A stretch of DNA of 30,828 nt from an uncultured Collinsella sp. (GCA_938045085.1 CALINZ010000166.1:1-30828); one strand, 5' to 3'; positions 13,969-24,932 are shown, numbered from the stretch's first letter. Program-made: numbers and translations. The notes: a model not told the origin generated them from the letters alone.

Positions 13969-13993
13969 GGCGCGTGCCATAACAGCACGCGCC
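13969..13993 (-). other. Short perfect hairpin between purF and purM
   Basis: GGCGCGTGC and GCACGCGCC form a 9-bp stem with a 7-nt loop. No T-run follows on the minus strand, so it is not a clear terminator. Confidence 0.5.
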
Positions 13994-14010
13994 GTCATAT
14001 CAACAAAACA

Positions 14011-14058
14011 GCAGGTAAAACCTACCAAAATAAACCTGTCCCTTTTTGGCAGGTTTTA
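14011..14058 (-). repeat. 48-bp two-hairpin element, copy 2, overlapping the purF stop codon
   Basis: Read on the minus strand, the element starts TAAAACCT at 14058, whose TAA is the purF stop, and ends ACCTGC at 14011. Hairpin 1 is AAACCTGCC/GACAGGTTT with one C-A mismatch; hairpin 2 is GTAGGT-TTT-ACCTGC. It has the same length and ends as the copy after pth and the same orientation relative to its host gene. One arm pair differs in a compensating way (A-T after pth, G-C here). Confidence 0.85.
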
Positions 14059-15726
14059 GGCCTCGCCGTGTTCCTCTTCCCAGCTGCGATCGTCGTATTT
14101 CTCGACCACGGCGTCGTCATCAAAGTGCAGCGGCTTGTCCAGGTTGCGGGGCTTAAAGCCCTCCATGAACTTGTCGCGGCCAAAGCTCTCGGGAATCGCC
14201 ACGGGGTAGCGGCCGGTAAAGCACGCATCGCAGTAACCGCCCTTGGGCATGACCTTAAGCAGGCCCTCGACCGAAAGGAAGGCCAGCGAATCGGCGCCGA
14301 TATACTCGCAAATCTCGTCGACCGTCTTGTTGGCGCTGATAAGCTGCGACTGCACGTCGGTATCGATACCGTAGAAGCACGGCCAGATGACCTCGGGCGA
14401 GTTGATGCGGATATGAATCTCCTTGGCGCCGGCGTTGCGCAGCATCTTGACGAGCTGCACCATGGTGGTGCCGCGCACGATGGAGTCGTCGATGACGACC
14501 AGGCGCTTGCCCTCGATGTTGTCACGCAGCGGGTTGAGCTTCATACGCACGCCCATGGCACGCAGCTCCTGCGTAGGCTCGATAAACGTACGGCCCACAT
14601 AGCGGTTCTTGATGAGGCCCTCGCCAAAGGGAATGCCACTCTCGTGCGAATAGCCCTCCGCGGGCGGCAGGCCGGAGTCGGGCACGCCGATGACCAGGTC
14701 GGCCTCGACGGGCTCCTCATGTGCCAGCTGACGACCCATGTCATAACGGCAGGCGTAGACGCTCTTGCCGTTCATGATGGAATCGGGGCGAGCAAAGTAG
14801 ACCTGCTCAAAAATGCAGTTAGCAGGCTCTTCGGCGGCAGGCACGCCCTGCTCGGACACAAGGCCCTCGGCGCTGATGCGCAAAATCTCACCGGGACGGA
14901 CGTCGCGGACGTACTCGGCGCCCACGATATCGAGCGCGCAGGTCTCGGAGGCAACGACCCAGCCGCCGGCGCGCGTGACATGGGTGGTGGCGTCGACCGT
15001 CGCGGCGCCGTCCTGCGACGGTAGCTGCGAAACGGATGCGGCATCGGCCTGGTCCAGGCCCTCATCCACCAGCTTGCCCAGCACGAGCGGGCGAATGCCG
15101 TGCGGATCGCGGAATGCGTAGAGCGCCTGCTCGTTGATGAGCGTCATGGCGTAGCCGCCGCGCACGAGCTCCATGGTCTTGCGAATGCCCTCGCGCAGAT
15201 GGCCAGTACGCTGAGTAAAGTAGCCGATGAGTTTGGTCGCGACCTCGGAATCCGAGTTGGAGAGGAACGGTACGCCCAGCTCGATCAGCTGGCGACGCAG
15301 CTCGTCGGTGTTGACGAGGGTGCCGTTGTGCGCGAGCGCGATAATGACGCTATTGATGGTAGAGAGGTGCGGCTGAGAGGCTTCCCAGCTCTTGGCGCCG
15401 GCGGTGCCGTAGCGCACATGACCCACGGCCAGCTGACCGGAGAGCGTCGACAAGTCGGCATTGGAGAACACGCGGTCGAGCAGGCCCAGATCCTTGCGGA
15501 CCATAACCGTACCGCCGTCACCAACGGCGATTCCCGCCGATTCTTGGCCGCGATGCTGCAGTGCACGCAGGCCAAAGTACGTCAGTCGAGCCACGTCGCG
15601 ATCGGGCGCCCAGACACCAAAAACGCCGCATTCCTCATGCAGCTGGTCAGAGTCCGGATCATACGTCGACATGGCGTTCACCTGTCCCGCGGCACGCTCG
15701 GCCGCGCGGATGGTTTCTTGAGACAT
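14056..15726 (-). CDS. purF: Amidophosphoribosyltransferase
   Basis: PurF makes phosphoribosylamine from PRPP and glutamine, the committed step of purine synthesis. The 556-residue product is of the Bacillus type. A propeptide of about 32 residues precedes the catalytic Cys33 (HEECGVFGVW), which must be exposed by processing. A class II glutaminase domain follows (LRALQHRGQESAGIA, GHVRYGTAGA). The PRPP site is LVVIDDSIVRGTTM. CDACFTGRYPV near the end fits the [4Fe-4S]-type enzymes, which are oxygen-sensitive. The ATG at 15726 follows GAGGGGATGCC; an internal Met19 is less likely. Its TAA is supplied by a repeat element. Confidence 0.97.
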   Translation of the reverse strand: MSQETIRAAERAAGQVNAMSTYDPDSDQLHEECGVFGVWAPDRDVARLTYFGLRALQHRGQESAGIAVGDGGTVMVRKDLGLLDRVFSNADLSTLSGQLAVGHVRYGTAGAKSWEASQPHLSTINSVIIALAHNGTLVNTDELRRQLIELGVPFLSNSDSEVATKLIGYFTQRTGHLREGIRKTMELVRGGYAMTLINEQALYAFRDPHGIRPLVLGKLVDEGLDQADAASVSQLPSQDGAATVDATTHVTRAGGWVVASETCALDIVGAEYVRDVRPGEILRISAEGLVSEQGVPAAEEPANCIFEQVYFARPDSIMNGKSVYACRYDMGRQLAHEEPVEADLVIGVPDSGLPPAEGYSHESGIPFGEGLIKNRYVGRTFIEPTQELRAMGVRMKLNPLRDNIEGKRLVVIDDSIVRGTTMVQLVKMLRNAGAKEIHIRINSPEVIWPCFYGIDTDVQSQLISANKTVDEICEYIGADSLAFLSVEGLLKVMPKGGYCDACFTGRYPVAIPESFGRDKFMEGFKPRNLDKPLHFDDDAVVEKYDDRSWEEEHGEA

Positions 15727-15767
15727 GGCATCCCCTCAGAGCCTCGTATTTTGGCGTTACCCGCCTT

Positions 15768-15773
15768 ATTATA
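15768..15773 (-). promoter_or_regulatory. -10 element (TATAAT) upstream of purF
   Basis: On the minus strand CCGTGCGTATAATAAGGCGG places a perfect TATAAT about 42 bp before the purF ATG. No good -35 is visible. A second similar stretch (GGATAATAAG) lies about 64 bp further upstream, near 15830-15839. No purine riboswitch structure is recognisable in the leader. Confidence 0.4.
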
Positions 15774-15988
15774 CGCACGGCGCGACGCGCTCCCCCGCGC
15801 ATGAGCAGCGCTTTTTAAAAGCCCACCGAGCTTATTATCCGTTTTGCGACCAAACATTTTATTGGGTAGTCCACTCTCAGGGGCAACGGCCTCGAAGACT
15901 TCCCGTGCGCCGTGTCTCGCCCGCGCTAGGGGCTACATTGTTGCAATTGGGACGTTCGTCCTGTCTTTTAGCTGGTCGTCGGCGTATC

Positions 15989-16006
15989 CTTGTAGGCTAC
16001 TACAAG
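15989..16006 (+). other. Perfect 7-bp hairpin just ahead of the membrane-protein gene
   Basis: CTTGTAG-GCTA-CTACAAG lies 17 bp before the ATG and ends directly before the GATGAGAAAGG ribosome site. It could be an operator or a translation-affecting hairpin. Nothing more specific can be said. Confidence 0.45.
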
Positions 16007-16022
16007 ATGAGAAAGGTAGCGT

Positions 16023-17252
16023 ATGGATCGAAATCAACTCGACCCCAGTGTCCCCAGCACCACGGAGGCCAAGAAGGTCCCCCTTATCATCAAGGTCTAC
16101 GCAGTCCTGTGCACCCTATCTGGCGTGGGCACGCTCCCGTCAGTCGCCGTCTTTATGTGGCAGGTCATCACCGCACTCATTAACGGCAACGTCGCCGCTA
16201 AGCTCGGTGATAACACCCTGGTCGCGGTTGGCCTTATCGTCGCCGGCATTATGCTCTCGGCGGCAAGCGCGATCATCTTGATCGTCTTTGGCCTGGACCT
16301 CATCAAGGACCAGCGGCGCAATGCCGCCCGCCTGTCTTACGTCCTCATCGCATTTACCGTCGTGGAGCTTTTAGTTGACGTGATGCTCCAGGGCATCGGA
16401 CCCTTCCTGCTGCGCCCCGCCGTCCAGCTTGTCATCCTCATTGCGCTGTCGGCCACCGTCGACCCCACGCTACGCCAGGAGCGCGAACTGCAGCGCCGTC
16501 TGCAAGAGATGCTCGACCGCGATGCCGCCGCCGAGGGGATGCTCGGCCGCGACGAAACCGGCGAGGGCTACATCAAGCTCAACTACTTCAACCTGTTCTG
16601 GGTATTCTTCGTCTGCAGCGTGTTAGGTCTCATTCTCGAGGAAGTCTGGCATATGGTCGTCGTCGATCCCGGCGTCTATCAGGACCGTGCCGGTATGCTA
16701 TTTGGCCCCTTTAGCCCCATCTACGGATTTGGCGCGGTGCTCATGACCATGGCGCTCAACCGCTTCTATAAAAAGAATCCTCTGATCATTTTCCTGGTAA
16801 GTGCCCTGATCGGCGGCGCTTTCGAGGTGTTTGTAGGCTGGTTTATGCAGACCTCATTTGGCGTGGTGTCGTGGAGCTATTCACACATTAGGCTATTCGG
16901 CATGCCCGATCCCATCGCGGTATTGACCGGGGGACGCACATGCACGCCGTTTGCCTGCATGTGGGGCCTGGGTGGCCTCATCTGGATCAAGGTCTTGCTG
17001 CCGCGCCTGCTTAAGCTCATCAATATGATTCCATGGAAACGCCGCTACTCTGCTACCGTCATCCTGACCGCCGTCATGTTGATCGACGGCGTCATGACGT
17101 TGCAATCGCTCGACTATTGGTATCAGCGCGTCAACGGAACCGTTCGAAATATTCCCGTCGCACAGTTCTATGACAAGCATTTCGATAACGAATATATGGA
17201 GAACCGTTTTCAGAGTATGACCATGAGCCCCAAGGACGCCACACGCGTGTAG
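16023..17252 (+). CDS. Putative ABC transporter permease (CmpB / type IV family) membrane protein
   Basis: This is the only rightward gene after 4 kb. The 409-residue product has an N-terminal part with about four hydrophobic segments and a charged linker (TLRQERELQRRLQEMLDRDA). The C-terminal half matches the family annotated as putative ABC-transporter type IV (ABC_trans_CmpB): EEVWHMVVVDPG, RAGMLFGPFSPIYGFGAVL and GAFEVFVGWFMQTSFGVVSW. The family is common in Firmicutes and Coriobacteriia, but its transported substrate and any ATPase partner are unknown; none is adjacent. The ATG at 16023 follows GAGAAAGG. The reading direction, opposite to purF, means the 296-bp region between them carries divergent promoters. 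Confidence 0.75.
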   Translation: MDRNQLDPSVPSTTEAKKVPLIIKVYAVLCTLSGVGTLPSVAVFMWQVITALINGNVAAKLGDNTLVAVGLIVAGIMLSAASAIILIVFGLDLIKDQRRNAARLSYVLIAFTVVELLVDVMLQGIGPFLLRPAVQLVILIALSATVDPTLRQERELQRRLQEMLDRDAAAEGMLGRDETGEGYIKLNYFNLFWVFFVCSVLGLILEEVWHMVVVDPGVYQDRAGMLFGPFSPIYGFGAVLMTMALNRFYKKNPLIIFLVSALIGGAFEVFVGWFMQTSFGVVSWSYSHIRLFGMPDPIAVLTGGRTCTPFACMWGLGGLIWIKVLLPRLLKLINMIPWKRRYSATVILTAVMLIDGVMTLQSLDYWYQRVNGTVRNIPVAQFYDKHFDNEYMENRFQSMTMSPKDATRV

Positions 17253-17284
17253 CAAACGCCAGAGCAAAATAGCTCCAACACATC

Positions 17285-17325
17285 AAAGCCCGCTGGCAGA
17301 TCTACATGAACTGCCGGCGGGCTTT
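17285..17325. terminator. Bidirectional terminator between convergent genes
   Basis: AAAGCCCGCTGGCAG (17285-17299) and CTGCCGGCGGGCTTT (17311-17325) pair over 15 bp with one wobble around an 11-nt loop. It lies between the ends of the rightward membrane-protein gene and the leftward moaE-like gene and can serve both. The T-tails are short. Confidence 0.7.
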
Positions 17326-17358
17326 CGCTATAGACAGACTCGGATTGCCGACGAGGCC

Positions 17359-17775
17359 TTACGCCTCGCGCTCGACCTCGCTCACGCACTCGTTCTTGAT
17401 GGTGCCGACGAGCGACTGCAGCGCATCGACCACGTGCGGGCGAATGTCTCCGCCAATGAGCACGAGCATGATGTCGTCGCCCACGGTAAGCTCGCCGCTC
17501 GCCAGCCACACGCGCACATAGCCGATACCCGGCATCGTGCGCGTCGCCTCGATAGCGGCCTGCACCTTTTCGGCATCGAAGCCAAACACCATGCCGCCCA
17601 CCTTGTGGCCTGGCGCCACGCCATCGGTCTCGACTCCGCGCACTTCGGCCTTGGGCGTCGCGCGCACCACGCCGTTGTGTGTCAGGTACATCCCACAATC
17701 AGCCGCCGAAACATCGGCCTTGGCTTCGCGCAGCCAAGCATCAACCGAAGGCATCGATTTGCCGTTCTCAAGCAT
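17359..17775 (-). CDS. MoaE-like protein (molybdopterin synthase large subunit family)
   Basis: The 138-residue protein resembles MoaE, which converts cPMP to molybdopterin with MoaD. Family-like parts are GMYLTHNGVVRAT near the start and GELTVGDDIMLVLIGGDIRP followed by ALQSLVGTIKNECVSE. The Lys in the position before the C-terminus is present, but the second Lys of the usual WK(K/R)E motif is missing (VSEVE instead), so catalysis is doubtful. No moaA, moaC or moaD is in the window. The second of two adjacent ATGs (17775) is preferred because AGGAG is only 2 nt from the first (17778). It follows the sortase gene by about 50 bp and may share its transcript. Confidence 0.55.
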   Translation of the reverse strand: MLENGKSMPSVDAWLREAKADVSAADCGMYLTHNGVVRATPKAEVRGVETDGVAPGHKVGGMVFGFDAEKVQAAIEATRTMPGIGYVRVWLASGELTVGDDIMLVLIGGDIRPHVVDALQSLVGTIKNECVSEVEREA

Positions 17776-17804
17776 CATTTCTCCTTTTGATTTCCAGGGT
17801 AGTC

Positions 17805-17828
17805 TTTTTGGGACGGGGCCCGGACACT
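17805..17828 (-). repeat. GGGACGGG-type fragment after the sortase stop codon
   Basis: On the plus strand TTTTTGGGACGGGGCCCGG leads into ACACTTT beside the sortase stop (17829-17831). Its TTTTT(CT)GGGACGGG core recurs in both arms of the large palindrome at 24827-24932, and the AAAGTGTCCGG end recurs at 19735-19745. Confidence 0.4.
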
Positions 17829-18833
17829 TTATTCCTCGACCGGCGTGAGCACCATGACGGCGCGCGTATTGCTAAATGACAGCGAACGGCAGGTCACAAG
17901 CGTTACGACCTTGGTTGCCGAAGCGGCACGATCGGTGGCATCGCTCGCCACGGCAGAGGCACCGTCGAGCATCTCGGACAGATAATTCTTCAGTCCGTCA
18001 TCGCCCTCAAAGTTGGGCGTGCGCGCCTTGGCATACGTGTCCTCGACCACCTTGGTCGCCAGCGGACGCAGCTTATACGTTGCATCGCGCGTGATGTAAT
18101 ACACGTACTCGATGCTATCGAACGTCGCTTGGTCGGTGGTGTCCGAAATCACGTTGAACATCGACCCATCGTTCATATGGTGGCCGTAGATCGTGGTCTG
18201 CTGATCCACCATGCCCGGCGCGGTGTCGTCGCTATCCAAGAAGATGGCACCGGACGCGTTAGCCGTACCGTCAAACAGCGTGTTGAGGTATTTGGAGTTG
18301 TTGTTGGTCTGCACGACGGGATAGTTGATGTTGGTGCCGGGCGCATAAATCCAACCCACAACCTCGGGATTCGTCTGGGCAAGTGCATCAAAGTCGATAA
18401 TCGGCACGCCGCTGGCGTCCTTGTCGCTCACATATTGTTTTTCGATCTTTTGATACGACTCGCTCGCCTGCTTGTAGCCAATCTGGGCGTTGATAAAGAT
18501 GGCGGCAGCAGCAACGATTAGGCCGATGCCAATAATGATGAGCAAGATGGGGATAACGGAGCGGCGCTTTTTGCGCGGCGGCTCGGTATAGCTCGACGGA
18601 GCAGCGCCCGACTGTTTCGTAGAACGCGATTCTTTCTTGGCCGTATCATACGACGAAGGGCGATATGCAGCCGGCGTATCCTGGCGATGATGGGACATCG
18701 GCGTTACGGGACGCGGCGCGCGCGGCTGCTGAGGAGAGGATGTCCGACCCTGCTGTGCCGCATGGGCAGCACCCGGCTTCGACGGATCGGGAATCTGAGA
18801 AGCCTTGAATCGTTTTCCCTGATAGTCGGACAT
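17829..18833 (-). CDS. srtB: Class B sortase
   Basis: The 334-residue membrane transpeptidase joins secreted proteins to the cell wall or to pilin chains. The N-terminus is long and cytoplasmic, rich in Pro, Ser, Gln and Arg (about 90 residues). It is followed by one membrane segment (about 93-115) and the catalytic domain outside. Active-site residues are His218 (TTIYGHHMNDGSMF), Cys315 (VTLVTC) and Arg324; the GSMF pattern after the His is typical of SrtB. The ATG at 18833 follows AAGGAG. No sortase-substrate gene with a C-terminal sorting signal is in the window. It lies 35 bp after purE and ahead of the moaE-like gene, an unexpected operon partner. Confidence 0.92.
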   Translation of the reverse strand: MSDYQGKRFKASQIPDPSKPGAAHAAQQGRTSSPQQPRAPRPVTPMSHHRQDTPAAYRPSSYDTAKKESRSTKQSGAAPSSYTEPPRKKRRSVIPILLIIIGIGLIVAAAAIFINAQIGYKQASESYQKIEKQYVSDKDASGVPIIDFDALAQTNPEVVGWIYAPGTNINYPVVQTNNNSKYLNTLFDGTANASGAIFLDSDDTAPGMVDQQTTIYGHHMNDGSMFNVISDTTDQATFDSIEYVYYITRDATYKLRPLATKVVEDTYAKARTPNFEGDDGLKNYLSEMLDGASAVASDATDRAASATKVVTLVTCRSLSFSNTRAVMVLTPVEE

Positions 18834-18868
18834 GGCTCTCCTTATACTGCGGTGAAACGGCGGAACGC

Positions 18869-19333
18869 CTAGGCGTCGGCCATCTCCTGCTTCATCTTCT
18901 CGATAACCTTGCGGTACTCGGGGTCGCAAGCGCCCAGAATCTGCGTGGCGTAGATGGCGGCGTTCTTGGCGCCGTTGATGGCAACGCAGGCCACGGGCAC
19001 GCCCGAAGGCATCTGCACCATCGACAGCAGCGAATCCATGCCGCCCAGATCACTCGTCTTCATAGGCACGCCGATGACCGGCAGCGGCGTAAAGGCAGCC
19101 ACGACACCACCCAGGTGAGCGGCCTTGCCGGCGGCGGCGATAATCACTTTGATACCGCGATCGGCAGCAGTCGAGGCCCACTCGTGGACCTTCGCCGGCG
19201 TGCGGTGTGCGCTCGCAATGACGAGCTCATAGGGCACACCAAGCGCCTCGAGCTCGGCGGTGCAGCCTTCCATAACGCCCAGATCGGACTTGGAGCCCAT
19301 GATAATCCCGACAACCGGCTTTTGATCTGCCAT
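18869..19333 (-). CDS. purE: N5-carboxyaminoimidazole ribonucleotide mutase
   Basis: PurE converts N5-CAIR to CAIR in purine synthesis. The 154-residue product has the class I signatures IIMGSKSDLGVMEG, IASAHRTPAKVHEW and AAGKAAHLGGVVAAFTPLPV. Class I PurE normally needs PurK, which is not in the window. The ATG at 19333 is chosen for AGGAGG 8-13 bp upstream; the TTG at 19339 is too near it. The gene is separated from carB by about 437 bp that hold three stacked palindromes, so it probably has its own promoter. Confidence 0.96.
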   Translation of the reverse strand: MADQKPVVGIIMGSKSDLGVMEGCTAELEALGVPYELVIASAHRTPAKVHEWASTAADRGIKVIIAAAGKAAHLGGVVAAFTPLPVIGVPMKTSDLGGMDSLLSMVQMPSGVPVACVAINGAKNAAIYATQILGACDPEYRKVIEKMKQEMADA

Positions 19334-19396
19334 AAACAAAGACCTCCTGTTGAGAGCGGTGACGCGGCCAATCCGCGACCCTTAACTACTGAGAGT

Positions 19397-19402
19397 AGTA
19401 TA
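19397..19402 (-). promoter_or_regulatory. Possible -10 (TATACT) of purE
   Basis: TATACT on the minus strand lies 64 bp before the purE ATG, in the only AT-rich patch between the palindromes and the gene. The -35 is not evident. Confidence 0.35.
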
Positions 19403-19426
19403 GCTGCTCCCGTCCCTGCGGTCCCC

Positions 19427-19518
19427 GGGTGCCCCGCGGCGGTCTGGTGTTTTCATCTTCACTCCGGTTGCTTCGCAAAGTCGTTCAGATGAAAACACCA
19501 GACCGCCGCGGGGCACCC
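19427..19518. repeat. Palindrome 1 of the carB-purE gap: 32-bp perfect arms
   Basis: Arms at 19427-19458 and 19487-19518 are perfect complements, starting GGGTGCCCCGCGG and ending GTTTTCATCT. The 28-nt loop contains TTGCTTCGCAAAGTCG, closely matching the loop of the prs palindrome (TTGCTTCGCAAAGGTCG). Confidence 0.92.
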
Positions 19519-19550
19519 TCGACCTACCGGGAATTGCCATGACGTACGTT

Positions 19551-19620
19551 GGCTGAAATATTAACGTGGGATACGCCGTTCGAACGAACGGCGTATCCCA
19601 CACTCACTTTTTATTCAGCC
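19551..19620. repeat. Palindrome 2 of the carB-purE gap: 17-bp perfect arms, 2-nt loop
   Basis: The core arms 19566-19582 and 19585-19601 (GTGGGATACGCCGTTCG and complement) are perfect around AA. The outer pieces GGCTGAA (19551-19557) and TTCAGCC (19614-19620) also pair, giving a larger imperfect structure. A five-T run at 19608-19612 lies on the plus-strand side. The inner CGCCGTTCG/CGAACGGCG recurs in the carA tail at 23250-23273. Confidence 0.85.
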
Positions 19621-19645
19621 CTAGTCATCGCTCAAAGCCCCTTCG

Positions 19646-19770
19646 GCAGCACACGGTGCTACCGAGTCACCGCAGGCCGGGGCGGGAGGCGGTCCTTTCT
19701 CTCGGAAAACTTCGCGAAGCCCAGTTTCCGAGAGAAAGTGTCCGGCTGCCGCCCCGGCCGGCCAGGTCAA

Positions 19771-19786
<16 letters not shown>
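19646..19786. repeat. Palindrome 3: nested repeat including the carB stop codon
   Basis: The outer 13-bp perfect arms (19646-19658, 19774-19786) include the last carB codons and flank the TAG (19771-19773). The inner arms 19675-19708 and 19725-19759 (GGCCGGGGCGG, then CTTTCTCTCGGAAA and complement) are strong with a few mismatches. The loop is ACTTCGCGAAGCCCAG. In the transcript it would fold directly at the carB 3' end. Confidence 0.85.
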
Positions 19787-23085
<3,299 letters not shown>

Positions 23086-23183
23086 GTTTAAAACCTCCTA
23101 GAGAGGCTGACTGAATGTTTTGGAAAAGTCAGCGAGGGTGCAGCTGGTGCATCAGGTTGCCGTGATGCGAGGGCGCGCTGGGC

Positions 23184-24689
23184 TTATGCCCGCGCGTCCG
23201 AAGCAGAACGGCAAGATGATGTGCCAGATGCGGCCGCAGCGTCGACCGGTCCGCCGTTCGGTAGAACGGCGGAACCATCGTCGGCAAAGTTCCAGCCGGC
23301 AAGGCGGTCCTTCGCGGTATCGATGTCCAGGTAGTTCTCCTCGCCGTCCATGAGTCGCGTAAAGGCGGTAAAGAGATAGTGGGCATCGGTGGGGCCGGGC
23401 GAAGCCTCGGGGTGGTACTGGACCGAGAAGCACGGGGCGTCGAGCAGCTGGATGCCCTCGGCGGTGCCGTCGTTGAGGTTCACATGCGTCAGGCGAATGC
23501 GACCGAAACACTCGTTCATCACGACCGGCGCGATTCCGCGGCGCACCCAGGCGCGCAGATCTCCATCGGCCGCATGCTCGGTCTCGCCGCCCGAAAGCTC
23601 GGGGACAAGCTTGCCCAGGCTGGGGAACAGCAGGCCAAAGCCATGGTTTTGCGCGGTAATCTCCACGCGACGGCTTACCAGGTTCATGACCGGCTGGTTG
23701 CCACCGCGGTGACCGAATTTGAGCTTTTCCATCTGGGCGCCGCAGGCCAGGCTGATCATCTGGTGACCAAGGCAGATGCCAAAAACCGGCACCTTGCCGA
23801 TCAGCTGCTGCACCTGCTCGTAGGTCTCCACCACGGCATCGGGGTCGCCGGGGCCGTTGGACAAAAAGACGCCATCGGGATTCATGTCGAGCACCTCACT
23901 CGCGGGCGTGTCCCACGGCACGACGGTGAGGTCGCAGCCGGCACGGACCAGGCCCTCCAGGATGCCGCGCTTCACGCCGCAGTCGTAGGCGACCACTTTG
24001 TGGCGGGCAGGAGCGGCAGGGGCAAGCGCAAAGTCATGCGTAGCGGGCAGGTCGGCGGCCACAAACTCGTGAGGTACGGGGCAACTTACGGTCTTGACCA
24101 GGTTCTCGCCTACCAGCGTGGGCGCAGCGGCCAGACGCTCGACAAGCTCGTCGACGTCGAAGATCTCGGTCGAGATAATGCCCATCTTGGAACCGTTGTC
24201 GCGCAGATGGCGCACGAGAGCGCGGGTGTCGACGCCCTCGATAGCGACGATGCCGTGTGCACGCAGGTACTCCGGCACACTGACGGCCGAGCGCCAGTTA
24301 GAAGGCGTGGCGCACATGTCGTGGACGACCATGCCGCGCATGGCGGGAGCGCTCGCGGGGCGAGCGGTATCGCCGGGGAAGGCCGACTGGACGTCGGCCT
24401 CGTCAATGCCGTAATTGCCGATCTGCGGATAGGTCATGGTTACGATTTGACCGGCATAGCTCGGGTCGGTCATGACCTCAAAGTAGCCCTCGAGCGACGT
24501 GTTAAAGCAGACCTCGCCGGTCGCGGTACCCTCGGCACCGCATGCACGGCCATAAAAAATAGTCCCATCCTCAAGATACAGGATGCAGGGACCGCAGGTG
24601 CCCTTGCTGGTTTTAGCCAGCATACGCTGACACAGCTCGCTGGGCGCGATGGTGCGGGCGGCAGCGCCCGCAATATGGTTGTTCGCCAT
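23184..24689 (-). CDS. carA: Carbamoyl-phosphate synthase small (glutaminase) subunit, enlarged
   Basis: CarA releases ammonia from glutamine for CarB. The class I glutaminase triad is present: Cys306 (GICLGHQ), His426 and Glu428 (YHPEASPGP). The N-terminal CPSase domain is recognisable (YLEDGTIFYGRACG, NTSLEGYFEVMTDPSYAGQI). At 501 residues it is about 120 longer than the usual CarA. Extra material lies in three places: about 30 residues at the N-terminus, an insert around residues 353-397 between NHGF and RLTHVNLNDG, and a low-complexity tail of about 50 residues after DGEEN. A 10-bp perfect palindrome (23250-23273) lies in the DNA of the tail. The ATG at 24689 follows AAGGAGAACT. Confidence 0.95.
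   Translation of the reverse strand: MANNHIAGAAARTIAPSELCQRMLAKTSKGTCGPCILYLEDGTIFYGRACGAEGTATGEVCFNTSLEGYFEVMTDPSYAGQIVTMTYPQIGNYGIDEADVQSAFPGDTARPASAPAMRGMVVHDMCATPSNWRSAVSVPEYLRAHGIVAIEGVDTRALVRHLRDNGSKMGIISTEIFDVDELVERLAAAPTLVGENLVKTVSCPVPHEFVAADLPATHDFALAPAAPARHKVVAYDCGVKRGILEGLVRAGCDLTVVPWDTPASEVLDMNPDGVFLSNGPGDPDAVVETYEQVQQLIGKVPVFGICLGHQMISLACGAQMEKLKFGHRGGNQPVMNLVSRRVEITAQNHGFGLLFPSLGKLVPELSGGETEHAADGDLRAWVRRGIAPVVMNECFGRIRLTHVNLNDGTAEGIQLLDAPCFSVQYHPEASPGPTDAHYLFTAFTRLMDGEENYLDIDTAKDRLAGWNFADDGSAVLPNGGPVDAAAASGTSSCRSASDARA
23250..23273. repeat. Short perfect palindrome within the carA C-terminal tail
   Basis: TCCGCCGTTC-GGTA-GAACGGCGGA has 10-bp arms and a 4-nt loop. It encodes part of the non-conserved CarA tail (SAVLPNGGP). 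Its core resembles palindrome 2 at 19566-19601. Confidence 0.7.
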
Positions 24690-24826
24690 AGTTCTCCTTC
24701 CCGGTCTCACAGGACCGGCTTAAAGGTGTGTAGTTAGGCCTCGCGGTATTCTAACCGCAAGCATCGCCCATGGCATTAATTACATAGAATTGTTTACAAA
24801 ATGATAATTATGACTTCCTGTGCATA

Positions 24827-24932
24827 ATGATTTTTCTGGGACGGGAATTAAAAATCATTCTGAAAGCAGGGCTTTGTCGCCAACTGCATACATGACAGAA
24901 TGATTTTTTGATCCCCGTCCCAGAAAAATCAT
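24827..24932. repeat. Large GGGACGGG-type palindrome
   Basis: Arms 24827-24862 and 24896-24932 pair over about 36 bp with few mismatches and one length difference; they share ATGATTTTTCTGGGACGGG and AATCATTCTG. The 33-nt loop has its own small stem (AAAGC/GCTTT). It abuts the terminator of the neighbouring gene. Confidence 0.85.

Larger units (their letters stand above)
19334..19770. other. Gene-free interval between carB and purE with three palindromes
   Basis: This 437-bp stretch holds the purE promoter region (-10-like TATACT at 19402-19397 on the minus strand, with a small ACTACT/AGTAGT hairpin beside it) and three successive inverted repeats described separately. No credible ORF with a ribosome site is present; frames running through here are products of the palindromes. 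Confidence 0.75.

Noticed and set aside
13108..15024. Long rightward open frame (638 codons) opposite purM/purF
   Set aside because: It is antisense to two clear pur genes, has Arg/His/Ala/Gly-rich shadow composition and no ribosome site or recognisable domain. High GC keeps such frames open.
15727..16022. Purine riboswitch upstream of purF, or a plus-strand ORF at 15725-16183
   Set aside because: No three-way-junction purine aptamer pattern is visible, and the ORF has no ribosome site, overlaps the membrane-protein start and has shadow-like composition.
19549..19620. Small ORFs reading WDTPF(E/V)RTAYPT on both strands
   Set aside because: The same peptide appears on both strands because the DNA is a near-perfect palindrome. 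There is no ribosome site, so it is not evidence of a gene.
23161..23200. Hairpin at the carA stop (CGCGCGGGC-ATAA-GCCCAGCGCG) as a terminator
   Set aside because: The stem places the stop codon in the loop but has no T-run, and carB follows 98 bp later, so termination here is unlikely.
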